39,075 nucleotides of DNA from Jiulongibacter sp. (GTDB lineage Bacteria; Bacteroidota; Bacteroidia; Cytophagales; Spirosomataceae). A program made the translations under genes and the position numbers. Location: positions 1-39,075 of the forward strand of contig JAHEBN010000017.1 of assembly GCA_024645245.1 (NCBI GenBank), read 5' to 3'. Positions 16,361 to 24,709 of this stretch are shown piece by piece. Under the pieces are notes generated by a model, which ran no database searches, was not told the DNA's origin, and worked only from the letters and a program-made list of their open reading frames with translations. Positions within the stretch are counted from its first letter, which is position 1. Every line of letters starts with the position of its first letter.

Positions 16361-17215
16361 TTACTTTACCACATCACTCCAAAGCCACTTCAAAGATTCT
16401 GGCAAAATAGAAGCTCCATGATCAGCTGTATGACCTCCTGTGCCCCAATCGGTTTTAACTTCGTAATTTTTAAATTTTAACGCCGATTCCATTTGTAGAT
16501 TACTAAGATACCAATCTCCATAGATATTGTTTAAATCCGTATTGCCATCTTGCATAAATATTTTAATGTCTTTTTTACTATCTCTACGGATAATGCCGGG
16601 GTATCTGTCACCACCACGAATGTTGGTAAAGCTTCCAAAATGACTCAATACCTTTTGAAAGTAATCATTCCGTTGCCAGGCAGCAGTAAAAGCACATATC
16701 GCACCTGAAGAAAGACCACAAATTGCATGCATTTGGGGATCAGCGGAAATAGTCCAGGTCTTTTTTAATTCAGGAATAAGTTCATTTAGCAAAAAACTCA
16801 CATAACGATCATCCATTTCATCGTATTCGTTTGCTCTGTTTGATGCCCGAAAACGGTTTTCAGGCAAATCTGCGGTGGCATGACCCGGAGTTATAAAAAG
16901 GCCAATAGTTACCGGCATATCCTTTTTTGCAATCAGATTATCAAAAACCACAGGAACCCGCCAGCTTCCAGCAGTATCCACATAGACGTGTCCATCCTGA
17001 AAAATCATTAAAGCGGCAGGCTTATCAGACTGGTATTGAGCTGGCACATAGACATAATATTCGCGGTAGTTATCGTAGGCAATGCTGTGCCAGTTGTATT
17101 TAGTGATTTTTCCTTGGGGAACACCGTTTTGTCTTTTTGAGTCCGGACTTAATTCATATTTTTGAGCCAAAACTGAGGAAGAGAATATTAACAATAGGAA
17201 AAGATATTTATTCAT
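16361..17215 (-). CDS. Secreted esterase of the Fes/esterase-D-like alpha/beta hydrolase family
   Basis: 284 residues with a signal peptide (1-17, ending SSVLAQ). It belongs to the Esterase (PF00756-type) family. The core shows YYVYVPAQY, LMIFQDGH, the nucleophile elbow GLSSG (167-171, Ser169), an acid region in MQDGNTDLNN, and the catalytic His in GGHTADHGA. Relatives include enterochelin esterase and carbohydrate esterases that remove acyl or feruloyl groups from polysaccharides; the substrate is not visible. The periplasmic location and the nearby GH20 and sulfatase genes make a carbohydrate esterase attractive, but that is inference. Confidence 0.88.
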   Translation of the reverse strand: MNKYLFLLLIFSSSVLAQKYELSPDSKRQNGVPQGKITKYNWHSIAYDNYREYYVYVPAQYQSDKPAALMIFQDGHVYVDTAGSWRVPVVFDNLIAKKDMPVTIGLFITPGHATADLPENRFRASNRANEYDEMDDRYVSFLLNELIPELKKTWTISADPQMHAICGLSSGAICAFTAAWQRNDYFQKVLSHFGSFTNIRGGDRYPGIIRRDSKKDIKIFMQDGNTDLNNIYGDWYLSNLQMESALKFKNYEVKTDWGTGGHTADHGASILPESLKWLWSDVVK

Positions 17216-17297
17216 AGTAAAGGGTTTAATAGCAGTAAATTAGCAATATTTATTTAAAATGAATCCTATTTCTTGAAAGTCTTTTGCAATAAAAAGT

Positions 17298-17535
17298 TCA
17301 AGCGGAACGCTGCCCACCCAACCTATTAATTTATTTGAGGTATCATGTTTTAGGAATTAGAGAACAGGCAACAGGAATTAGGCAAAAGGGAACAGGGAAT
17401 AGTTATCTGTAAATGGCATAAGGTTTTGTAATTGGGTAGAAAAATGTTATTCCTACCGTTTCTATACTATTCAAGCAGAACGCCGCCCGCCCAACCAATT
17501 ATTTTATTTGAGGTATCAGGTTTTAGGAATTAGGG
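17298..17535. repeat. Two copies of a 65-bp direct repeat, about 173 bp apart
   Basis: 17298-17362 and 17471-17535 share TCAAGCxGAACGCxGCCC, CCAACC and the TTATTTGAGGTATCA - GTTTTAGGAATTAG segment with few differences. Between them is purine-rich low-complexity DNA with GGAACAGGGAATAG-like words. The start of each copy is also the middle of the tandem unit at 17642-17935. Confidence 0.8.
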
Positions 17536-17935
17536 AAATTAAAAGTTGTTCTTTTACAAAGTTCTTGTTTACCGTTACTAAAACCCAATTTAGAAATTTA
17601 AAAACTTTCATACTCTGGAAGGAAAAGGGCATAAAAAAACCATGTTATTCCTACCGTTTCTATACTATTCAAGCAGAACGCCGCCCACCCAACCTATTAA
17701 ACTATGAAAACTTTTAATATCCTCCAGAAGGAAAAGGGCATAAAAAAACCATGTTATTCCTACCGTTTCTATACTATTCAAGCGGAACGCCGCCCGCCCA
17801 ACCTATTAAACTATGAAAACTTTTAATATCCTCCAGAAGGAAAAGGGCATAAAAAAACGGTAGAAAAATGTTATTCCTACCGTTTCTATACTATTCAACC
17901 CTAACCTATTAAACTATGAAAACATTTAATATTCT
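17444..17935. repeat. Tandem array with a 109-117-bp unit
   Basis: Unit starts ATGTTATTCCTACCGTTTCT occur at 17444, 17642, 17751 and 17868. Copies two and three are almost identical over 109 bp, including CCTATTAAACTATGAAAAC and CCAGAAGGAAAAGGGCAT. The last copy breaks off at 17899 and continues into ACCTATTAAACTATGAAAACATTTAATATTC, next to the small secreted gene. Near-identity of the two middle copies indicates recent duplication. No open frame of interest. Confidence 0.85.
17851..17885 (-). terminator. Intrinsic terminator of the gene at 17940-18410
   Basis: On the reverse strand AAACGGTAG (17885-17877), a 13-nt loop, CTACCGTTT (17863-17855), then T to 17851: a perfect 9-bp stem and seven T. 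It forms part of the tandem repeat; the other copies keep only the left half. Confidence 0.75.
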
Positions 17936-17939
17936 TTTT

Positions 17940-18410
17940 TTATCTGCCGATAGTGTTTTCAAACTTGATCACCGGCTTTTCTAAGTATTGTTCTACTGAA
18001 CGTTCTTCTACTTTATTATTCCAAATGAATTTGAAAACCTGCTCTGTTAACTCTACTTTGCTTAACCATACCTGAGCATCACGGCCTTTTAATTTTTCCA
18101 GTTTCGACTCGATAACATCTGCCGAAGCCAAAAATTGCTCTTTTTCTTCTTCCGTAAGTTTCAAAAACTGTCCGGTAGCGTTATTATAGAGACTCACTAC
18201 TTTGTTGAAAGTCACCCATTCATTTTCATTCTTCTTTACAAATTTCTTCGCCTTCTGGTTCATGTAGACGTTGAAGTTGAAATCTGAACCTGCAATTAAA
18301 TATGAATTAGAACTTACTTTTACTGAATCGTTTGCAATTGATGTACTCACTCCCGAGAACATTAGTGTAATTGCTAGTACAAAATTAATCATTGTTTTTG
18401 ACATAATCAT
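17940..18410 (-). CDS. Small secreted protein, unknown function
   Basis: 156 residues. A signal peptide MIMSKTMINFVLAITLMFSGVSTSIAN is followed by a mostly helical, lysine- and glutamate-rich mature domain (KKFVKKNENEWVTFNKVVSLYN ... TEEEKEQFLASADVIESKLEKLKG). The second ATG, two codons in, would serve equally. I do not recognise the family. Likely periplasmic or secreted. It has a fair promoter at 18445-18476 and its own terminator, so it is monocistronic. The adjoining repeat array starts right at its 3' end. Confidence 0.75.
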   Translation of the reverse strand: MIMSKTMINFVLAITLMFSGVSTSIANDSVKVSSNSYLIAGSDFNFNVYMNQKAKKFVKKNENEWVTFNKVVSLYNNATGQFLKLTEEEKEQFLASADVIESKLEKLKGRDAQVWLSKVELTEQVFKFIWNNKVEERSVEQYLEKPVIKFENTIGR

Positions 18411-18444
18411 GGATTTGTTAAATTTCCCTTTCTGATTGACAATG

Positions 18445-18476
18445 CAAATTTGAACCCAATTCTAATCACTTCCAAA
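18445..18476 (-). promoter_or_regulatory. Putative promoter of the small secreted protein gene
   Basis: Reverse-strand TTTG (18476-18473), a 20-nt spacer and CAAATTTG (18452-18445), one mismatch from TAnnTTTG, 35 bp upstream of the start. Confidence 0.45.
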
Positions 18477-18651
18477 TTTTAAATAAGACGATAAACAGAA
18501 TAAAATTTGGTAAAATATTGTTAAAATTGTACTAAATTAATATAAAAATAGTAACTAACTAATATCAACAATATTATATACTTCTTCTAAAATATTTAAT
18601 TATATAAAATATTTATTTGCAGTAAAATTGAAAAATCTTGAAAAAATACAA

Positions 18652-19212
18652 TCATTCGTTGTAATTATTCATGCAACGATCTATTCCTTCTGTACAAAAG
18701 CTTAAAATCATATCTTTTGCTTTGTCCAATTTAGCAATCATACCTATCAATTCATCTTCCGGAAAATTATCCAAAACATAATCAACCTGCCTTCCCTTCG
18801 GGAAATCATCTCCTACTCCTATGCGTAATCTGGCATATTCACTAGTCCCTAATACGGCCTCGATGTCTTTTAGTCCATTATGTCCGCCTGCCGAACCTTT
18901 AGGCTTAAGCCTTATTTTACCTGTAGGCAAAGCCAGATCATCTGTTATTACCAAAATATTTTCCTTCTCAATCTTCAAATGATTAAGCCAATAATTAAGT
19001 GCCTTTCCCGATAGGTTCATGTAGGTAGTGGGTTTTATCAAATGAATGGACCGTCCTTTGGTTTTCCATTCGGTATGATAGGCCAGCTTTTCCATTTTAA
19101 AAGAGAGTCCTTCCTGAGCAGCAAGTCGGTCAAGTGCCATAAAACCCACATTATGTCGGGTAAATGCATACTGTGGACCGATATTTCCCAGTCCAACTAT
19201 CAAATACTTCAT
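18652..19212 (-). CDS. pth: Peptidyl-tRNA hydrolase
   Basis: 186 residues, usual size. KYLIVGLGNIGPQYAFTRHNVGF holds Asn10 and the catalytic His20. LIKPTTYMNLSGKAL and DDLALPTGKIRLKPKGSAGGHNGLKDI are the other active-site and peptide-binding blocks. It recycles peptidyl-tRNA released from stalled ribosomes, in the cytosol. It is divergent from pyrR with 74 bp between starts. Confidence 0.97.
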   Translation of the reverse strand: MKYLIVGLGNIGPQYAFTRHNVGFMALDRLAAQEGLSFKMEKLAYHTEWKTKGRSIHLIKPTTYMNLSGKALNYWLNHLKIEKENILVITDDLALPTGKIRLKPKGSAGGHNGLKDIEAVLGTSEYARLRIGVGDDFPKGRQVDYVLDNFPEDELIGMIAKLDKAKDMILSFCTEGIDRCMNNYNE

Positions 19213-19252
19213 ATTAACTGTGTTCTGATTAGTGTATTAAGTTTATCCTGAA

Positions 19253-19260
19253 TATTTTTG
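19253..19260 (+). promoter_or_regulatory. -7 element upstream of pyrR
   Basis: TATTTTTG, exact TAnnTTTG, 26 bp before the pyrR ATG. No -33 TTG at the expected distance. Confidence 0.45.
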
Positions 19261-19286
19261 TTTGCAATTTAGTTTATTCCCAAAGA

Positions 19287-19826
19287 ATGAGTAAAAAAAG
19301 ATTGATTCTTAGTCAGCCACTTCTCGATATTACCTTGAAAAGGTTATGTCAGGAAATTATTGAAAACCACGACCGTCTGGCCGATTCGGTAATTCTGGGT
19401 TTGCAGCCTCGCGGAGTTTTTCTTTCCGATAGGCTGGTAAAAATGCTGGAACAGCAATTAGGAAAGAAAGTTTTATACGGCCAGTTGGATGCTACATTCT
19501 ACCGGGATGATTTCCGAAGAAGAGACTCACCGCTAACTCCCAATGCTACTAAAGTACCTTTTGTAATAGAAAATAAAAAAGTTATATTAATAGATGATGT
19601 GCTTTCCAGCGGCCGTACGGTACGTGCTGCATTGGATGCTATGCAGGCGTTTGGCCGACCAGCCAAAGTTGAATTACTTTGCCTTATAGACCGCAGTTAT
19701 AACCGCGACTTGCCTATACAGCCCGATTATGTGGGACAAAAGGTGAATACCCTGGAGTCTCAAAAAGTATTGGTGGAGTGGGCTGAGCAAAGCCCTATCG
19801 GAGATAATATCTGGCTCATGAATTAA
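19287..19826 (+). CDS. pyrR: PyrR-type phosphoribosyltransferase
   Basis: 179 residues. A type I phosphoribosyltransferase fold with the PRPP loop VILIDDVLSSGRT (99-111), LGLQPRGVFLSDRL and a basic segment FYRDDFRRRDSPLTP typical of PyrR. In Firmicutes PyrR binds pyr mRNA to attenuate pyrimidine genes and has weak uracil phosphoribosyltransferase activity. No pyr gene or pyr attenuator is adjacent here, so it may act mainly as an enzyme, or on a distant operon. The stop is three bases from the start of aat, so the two are probably cotranscribed. Confidence 0.93.
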   Translation: MSKKRLILSQPLLDITLKRLCQEIIENHDRLADSVILGLQPRGVFLSDRLVKMLEQQLGKKVLYGQLDATFYRDDFRRRDSPLTPNATKVPFVIENKKVILIDDVLSSGRTVRAALDAMQAFGRPAKVELLCLIDRSYNRDLPIQPDYVGQKVNTLESQKVLVEWAEQSPIGDNIWLMN

Positions 19827-19829
19827 AAA

Positions 19830-20456
19830 ATGTCACAGATTTCGGCTGATTTATTACTAAGTGCCTATTTACAAGGTGTATTTCCAATGGCCGATCAGGA
19901 TGGTGGTATCTTTTGGTACAATCCAGACCCAAGAGCCATAATACCCATAGATAGCTATAAACCTTCGAAATCACTACGACCCATCCTGAATCAAAATATT
20001 TTTGAAATAAAATTTAATAGTCAATTCGTAGAAACGATGCGAAGTTGTGCTCTTCCACGAAAGGATGAACCTGAAACCTGGATTTCAGACGAACTTATTG
20101 AAGTTTATACCGAATTGCATGATCAAGGGTTTGCTCATTCAGTGGAAGCCTGGCAGAATGGAGAATTGGTAGGCGGCCTTTATGGCGTATCTATTTCCGG
20201 TGTATTTTTCGGAGAAAGCATGTTTTACAAAAAACCGAATGCCTCAAAAGTTGCTTTCCATTTTTTAATTAAAGTGATGCAAAAGCAGGGTATGACTTTA
20301 TTAGACACCCAATTTATGAATGATAATGTAAAACGCTACGGTGCAATTGAAATTCCCAGGAAAAATTATTTATTGCAACTTACACAAGCTCTTGACCAGA
20401 AGGTTAAATTCTTGGAAAAGTTGGGTGAAGTAAATTTATGTGAGCTAAATCTTTAA
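19830..20456 (+). CDS. aat: Leucyl/phenylalanyl-tRNA-protein transferase
   Basis: 208 residues. LLSAYLQGVFPMADQDGGIFWYNPDPRAIIP is the family's N-terminal signature, followed by WISDELIEVYTELHDQGFAHSVEAWQNGELVGGLYGVSISGVFFGESMFYKKPNASKVA and DTQFMNDNVKRYGA. It adds Leu or Phe from aminoacyl-tRNA to N-terminal Lys or Arg, marking proteins for ClpS-ClpAP under the N-end rule. It follows pyrR within 3 bp and is convergent with the methylase gene, 4 bp away. Confidence 0.95.
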   Translation: MSQISADLLLSAYLQGVFPMADQDGGIFWYNPDPRAIIPIDSYKPSKSLRPILNQNIFEIKFNSQFVETMRSCALPRKDEPETWISDELIEVYTELHDQGFAHSVEAWQNGELVGGLYGVSISGVFFGESMFYKKPNASKVAFHFLIKVMQKQGMTLLDTQFMNDNVKRYGAIEIPRKNYLLQLTQALDQKVKFLEKLGEVNLCELNL

Positions 20457-20460
20457 ATTA

Positions 20461-21162
20461 TTATTTCCCAAAAGAGAAAATTGCCGGCTTTTTGTGAATA
20501 TCTGGTCGGGAAATACTTTTCCATTTACTAATAGAATATGTTTTCGAAAAAGCATCGGGAGCCGTAATATTAGCAGATATGCTCAAAAGCGTCTGATTAC
20601 CGCAAGTTTCCAGTATAGACTCCAGCATTTGTAAGTTGCGGTAAGGCGTTTCCATAAATAATTGAGTTTGCCCTGTACTCAGGCTTATTCTTTCCAATTC
20701 CTTAATACGTTTTTGCCTTTCTTTCTTATCAATAGGTAAATAGCCATGAAAAGCAAAACTTTGTCCGCTAAAGCCGGAAGCCATTAAGGCCAGTAAAATG
20801 GAGGAAGGCCCTACCATGGGAATAACCTTGTACTCCAGTTGATGTGCAATTTCCACCGCCAAAGCTCCCGGATCGGCAACTCCCGGACAGCCGGCTTCGG
20901 ATAATATTCCTGCATCGCTTTCCAAATGCATCATATAATCAAAGACTTCTTCGAATTGAGAATCTTTGGTGAGTTCGTAAAAAGTTAGATCATCTATTAC
21001 TATTCCCATCGTCAGGCTACTCAAAAATCGCCGTGCAGTTTTAATGTTTTCCACAAAAAACACCTTTAATTCAGTCGCCTTTTCTATTAAATCAGGCGGT
21101 AATGCCGCAGAATGGGTATTTTCTGCCAATAAAGTGGGAACAAGATAAATATTTTTCGACAT
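20461..21162 (-). CDS. RsmI-like tetrapyrrole-methylase-fold SAM methyltransferase
   Basis: 233 residues. The fold is shown by the N-terminal NIYLVPTLLAE, by LSEAGCPGVADPGALAVEIAHQLEYKVIPMVGPSSILLALMASGFSGQSFAFHGYLP, and by QLFMETPYRNLQMLESIL. RsmI adds the 2'-O-methyl group of C1402 in 16S rRNA. This shorter Bacteroidota form, lacking the usual GTPGIRDPG-type start loop, may be a paralogue, so I do not assign rsmI. No signal peptide. Starts at the only good ATG; upstream DNA is AT-rich. Confidence 0.85.
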   Translation of the reverse strand: MSKNIYLVPTLLAENTHSAALPPDLIEKATELKVFFVENIKTARRFLSSLTMGIVIDDLTFYELTKDSQFEEVFDYMMHLESDAGILSEAGCPGVADPGALAVEIAHQLEYKVIPMVGPSSILLALMASGFSGQSFAFHGYLPIDKKERQKRIKELERISLSTGQTQLFMETPYRNLQMLESILETCGNQTLLSISANITAPDAFSKTYSISKWKSISRPDIHKKPAIFSFGK

Positions 21163-21260
21163 TTATTGTATGTTTTGTATTTATTAAAAATACTATCTAA
21201 ATGATAATTATTGTATTTATAATAATTTCAATATTAAATGAATGTTTTATTATAACACCA

Positions 21261-21284
21261 AAATCCTCCAAATTTGAAGGTTTT
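21261..21284. repeat. 24-bp imperfect palindrome in a divergent intergenic region
   Basis: Centred on AAATTT, ten of twelve positions pair (AAAxCCTxC / GxAGGxTTT). It lies 98 bp upstream of the RsmI-like gene and 120 bp before the lipoprotein gene, so it could be an operator; the rest of 21163-21403 is simple AT-rich DNA. Confidence 0.4.
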
Positions 21285-21403
21285 CCTCTAAAATTAAATC
21301 CTTTTGTTTGTTAGCTCTTATAATTTTTCTGTTGATTGTTCAGCTTTGGGTAGAAAAATAAGATTTTACAATTAACGTTTTAATACAATAATAAGGTTTA
21401 GAG

Positions 21404-21805
21404 ATGAAAAAATTAGTACTTCTGCTGCTTCTCAATTTTTGCTTTTCATGTAAAAAAGAATTTAATGGAATTGTACCCAACACAAACTGGGGTGCCGATC
21501 ATGCCAGTTTAATTACCAATCCGGAAGAATGGTACATAGAGCTAGACTGTGCACATGTGATTATTTCCAATCCTGAATTTGACAAAAATGGAAACTTCAA
21601 TTTACCCGGAGAATATTTCCAGGAGTTCGGAATAGTTATAGAGGATCCTGATTTCGAAGGTAATAAACCTCAACCCGCGTTAGTTAATGGTAAAATTTAT
21701 AAGGATAAAATTGAACTCACCTTGAAGCTAAGCAAGGACAATTTACCAATCGGAACTTACACTTTTCAGATAAACAAAGATGCAATTCTTTTCAAATGTG
21801 CCTGA
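21404..21805 (+). CDS. Hypothetical lipoprotein
   Basis: 133 residues. The lipobox LNFCFSC gives a lipidated Cys at residue 16, followed by KKEFNGIVPNTNW. The mature part is acidic and beta-rich (ADHASLITNPEEWYIELDCAHVIIS ... GTYTFQINKDAILFKCA) and holds two more cysteines at its ends. I recognise no family. It ends 2 bp before pepP on the other strand. Confidence 0.7.
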   Translation: MKKLVLLLLLNFCFSCKKEFNGIVPNTNWGADHASLITNPEEWYIELDCAHVIISNPEFDKNGNFNLPGEYFQEFGIVIEDPDFEGNKPQPALVNGKIYKDKIELTLKLSKDNLPIGTYTFQINKDAILFKCA

Positions 21806-21807
21806 TT

Positions 21808-23187
21808 TCACCTTAAAGCCTCAATTTCACCAATGCTTTTAGGAATGGGAGTACCCAAAATCTGATGAGAGTCAGCGGTAATTAACACATTATCTTCTAT
21901 CCGAATTCCACCAAAATCATGATACGATTTTAATTTTTCGAAATTTATCCAATCCCTAAACTTCCCTTCCGTCTCTGTTTTAGTTAATAACTCAGGTATA
22001 AAATAAATACCGGGCTCAACAGTAAGTGTAAATCCGGTTTCCAGTTTTCTTGCTAATCTTAAACTTTTTAAACCCAATTGTGTACTTCTTTTCAAATCGG
22101 GAGTATAACCCACCCTATTTTCACTCAAATCTTCCATGTCGTGCACATCCAGGCCAATCATATGTCCTAAACCGTGAGGCATAAATATTCCTCCCACACC
22201 TGCTTCGGTCATTTCATCTACATCGCCATTTACCAAACCAATTTCCTTCAATCTGTTAAGCATTAATTTATTTGCAGCAATATGTACTTCCCGGTATGCT
22301 AAACCGGGTCTTAGCATAGCAATCGAACTGTTTTCCATTTCCAAAACAATCTCGTAGATTTCGGCTTGCTTTGAGGTAAAAGTGCGATCTACCGGACAAG
22401 TACGGGTAATATCACCGGCATAAAACATGTTATTTTCCGCACCGGAATCATTGAGAAGCAATTGCCCGCCTTTTAAAATATTTCCATGATAATGATTATG
22501 CAGCGTTTGACCATGAACACTTAATATTACCGCATAAGCCATATCCGCATCCATGGCTTTGGCTGTTCGGTAAATTTCAGACACAATCTCGTACTCGTAT
22601 TTACCAGGACTAACCGAACGCATGGCATTCAAATGCATTTTGCGGCTAATATTCACGGCAATTTCCATTTGTTCTATTTCTTCTGCCGATTTATAGGATC
22701 GCTGAGCGATAATAGCGTCTATAAATGTGGTTGAAGCCATTTCGCGAATTTCGGCGGGTGTTTTGGATAAAAACTCAGCCAACATTATCAAATTATCGTG
22801 GCGGTAAAGAGGCAAAATATGTATTCGATTCTTATTTTTCTGAATAAAAGAGGCTAAAGTAGAAAAATCCTGACGTCGGTAAATACCAGCCTGACGAGCC
22901 TTTTCACCTAAAGATTGCTGCTGACCAACCCAGATAATATCATCAATACTAAATTCGTCGCCAAATAGAATTTCTTCTCCTGATTCGGCATCGATTACTG
23001 CAGCAAGACCGGGCTGTGAAATCCCGAAATAATAAAGAAAGTTACTGTCCTGACGAAAATTATAGGTATTGTCGCGGTAATTAATTGGTGACTCATTATT
23101 ACCCATAAACAAGATTAATCCTTTCCCAACCGCTTTTTTCAATTGACTGCGACGTGCTATATATACTTGTGCCTGAAACATTTTCAT
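21808..23187 (-). CDS. pepP: Xaa-Pro aminopeptidase (M24B)
   Basis: 459 residues: an N-terminal creatinase-like domain (1-165) with DSNFLYYFGI, then a pita-bread catalytic domain. Metal ligands are Asp247 (LLNDSGAE), Asp259 (AGDITRT), His342 (PHGLGHMIGLDVHD), Glu391 (TVEPGIYF) and Glu431 (GIRIEDNVLIT). It removes N-terminal residues preceding proline, in the cytosol. The start ATG overlaps the mpg stop by 4 nt (ATGA), indicating translational coupling; a second ATG two codons later is an alternative. It is the last gene of an echA-mpg-pepP operon. Confidence 0.95.
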   Translation of the reverse strand: MKMFQAQVYIARRSQLKKAVGKGLILFMGNNESPINYRDNTYNFRQDSNFLYYFGISQPGLAAVIDAESGEEILFGDEFSIDDIIWVGQQQSLGEKARQAGIYRRQDFSTLASFIQKNKNRIHILPLYRHDNLIMLAEFLSKTPAEIREMASTTFIDAIIAQRSYKSAEEIEQMEIAVNISRKMHLNAMRSVSPGKYEYEIVSEIYRTAKAMDADMAYAVILSVHGQTLHNHYHGNILKGGQLLLNDSGAENNMFYAGDITRTCPVDRTFTSKQAEIYEIVLEMENSSIAMLRPGLAYREVHIAANKLMLNRLKEIGLVNGDVDEMTEAGVGGIFMPHGLGHMIGLDVHDMEDLSENRVGYTPDLKRSTQLGLKSLRLARKLETGFTLTVEPGIYFIPELLTKTETEGKFRDWINFEKLKSYHDFGGIRIEDNVLITADSHQILGTPIPKSIGEIEALR

Positions 23188-23759
23188 TTTTTACTGATGT
23201 ATTTATTGTTTGAAACATAAAAACGGTAGGGTAATTCATCACCTTTCCCTTTGGCAATTCCGATTCTGGTTGTTGATATAATATTTTCTATTTCAAAATT
23301 AGTGTCGATTAAATAAAATGGCTTACTAGCTAAACTATGAAAATTTAAATGTTTTACAATACCTATAGCAGATACCAATTTTCCGGGTCCGCTGCATAAA
23401 TCTAATTCTCTTTCCTTTCCTCTTCTTTTTTTCATCAAATCCAGACCTTGTACGGGCTGTAAGGCCCTTATCAATACAGCTTCACCAATTCCGGTTTTTC
23501 CTGAAACCACATTAAAACAATGGTACATGCCGTAAATCTGATACACATAAACAGTTCCGGCTTGCCCAAACATGGGTTCATTTCTGGGCGTGCGTTTATT
23601 AAAAGCATGGCAGGCAGGGTCATTGAATAAATAGGCTTCTGTTTCTACAATTATTCCAGAACAAATCCCATAGGGACTTTCATGTATAAGTTCTTTTCCC
23701 AACAGCTGTTTTGCCAAATTTAAAGTATCGAAAGAAGAATAAAAATCAGGACCCAACAT
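23184..23759 (-). CDS. mpg: AAG/MPG-family 3-methyladenine DNA glycosylase
   Basis: 191 residues. LLGKELIHESPYGICSGIIVETEAYL contains the catalytic Glu of the family's VETEAY motif; DPACHAFNKRTPRNEPMFGQAGTVYVYQIYGMYHCFNVV and ELDLCSGPGKLVSAIGI are characteristic. It excises alkylated purines (3-methyladenine, hypoxanthine) to start base-excision repair. It lies 3 bp downstream of the enoyl-CoA hydratase and overlaps pepP by 4 nt; the shared transcript appears to reflect only genomic convenience. Confidence 0.95.
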   Translation of the reverse strand: MLGPDFYSSFDTLNLAKQLLGKELIHESPYGICSGIIVETEAYLFNDPACHAFNKRTPRNEPMFGQAGTVYVYQIYGMYHCFNVVSGKTGIGEAVLIRALQPVQGLDLMKKRRGKERELDLCSGPGKLVSAIGIVKHLNFHSLASKPFYLIDTNFEIENIISTTRIGIAKGKGDELPYRFYVSNNKYISKK

Positions 23760-23762
23760 GGT

Positions 23763-24548
23763 TTAATTCCCTTTAAACTCCGGTTTTCTTTTTTGCAAAA
23801 AAGCCATAACTCCTTCGCCAAAATCATTGCTTACGCCGCATTTCGTTTGTGCTGCCGCTTCCATATCTAACACTCCCTGTAAACCATTTTCATAAGTTTT
23901 GTTCAGAATGTATTTCATTTCGGCGATAGCTTTGGTAGGTGCTTGCGTGTAATAGGCAATCATGTCATGGATAACAGTATCCAGTTGATCGGTAGGAGCT
24001 GTTTTTATCACCAAACCCAAGTCCAGGGCTTCTTTCATATAAATTTTGCGACCCGTACTGAAAATATCAAAGGCCTTTTGCATACCTACCAGTCGGGGTA
24101 GAAAAAACATAGAACCGGCATCGGGCATTAAACCAATCCCTACAAATAGCTCGGTCATGTAGGCATTTTCATCTGCAACAATCATATCACAGGCTAATGC
24201 AAGAGACATTCCTGCACCGGCGGCAATGCCGTTCATTCTACAAATTACAGGTTTAGGTGCATTGCGAATCGCATGAATAAGTGGCTCGTAATTCTCCTTA
24301 AGAGTTTGTCCCAATGGTTTTCCTGCATCTTCAAAACCGGCTTTCAGATCAGCTCCGGAGCAAAAAGCCTTTTCACCCGTTCCACTTAAAATAATTACCC
24401 GTATTTCCTGATTTTCAGCGGCATGGGTAACCGCTTTAGCCAGCTCTTTTAAAATCCCGCCATTTAAAGCATTGAAAACTTCAGGACGATTTAAGCTAAT
24501 TCTGGAAACACCAGAATCATTTTCAGTTAAAATATATTGATAATTCAT
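23763..24548 (-). CDS. Enoyl-CoA hydratase/isomerase family protein
   Basis: 261 residues. I place the start at the ATG at 24548 (MNYQYILTENDSG), where crotonases start; an upstream ATG adds 24 non-conserved residues. Visible blocks are SRISLNRPEVFNALN, the oxyanion-hole CSGADLKAG, MNGIAAGAGMSLALACDMIVADENA, and GIGLMPDAG, where an Asp replaces the second catalytic Glu, as in PaaG-type isomerases. It handles a CoA thioester in phenylacetate or fatty-acid breakdown; no other paa genes are here, so the substrate is uncertain. First gene of the echA-mpg-pepP operon, with a reverse-strand -7 box TATTTTTG at 24618-24625. Confidence 0.9.
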   Translation of the reverse strand: MNYQYILTENDSGVSRISLNRPEVFNALNGGILKELAKAVTHAAENQEIRVIILSGTGEKAFCSGADLKAGFEDAGKPLGQTLKENYEPLIHAIRNAPKPVICRMNGIAAGAGMSLALACDMIVADENAYMTELFVGIGLMPDAGSMFFLPRLVGMQKAFDIFSTGRKIYMKEALDLGLVIKTAPTDQLDTVIHDMIAYYTQAPTKAIAEMKYILNKTYENGLQGVLDMEAAAQTKCGVSNDFGEGVMAFLQKRKPEFKGN

Positions 24549-24709
24549 AGTTTGTTGATTGAGGTACTTTATTAGAATACGAAAGCTCAAATTAGTATTA
24601 TTACAATACCAATGATTCAAAAATAAAGGATATAAAATTAAAAGTCTTCATTTATACAAAAATACCAAAACAAAGCTTTTATATTCGCTGTTTTTTTCAG
24701 TTAAAAGGA

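Noticed and set aside
17508-17717. Forward frame of 69 codons in the repeat array
   Set aside because: Made entirely of repeat words; the unit length of 109-117 would not keep frame and there is no recognisable product.
19287-19826. PyrR-controlled pyrimidine attenuator nearby
   Set aside because: No anti-antiterminator or pyr gene adjacent to pyrR; only a simple -7 box is visible.
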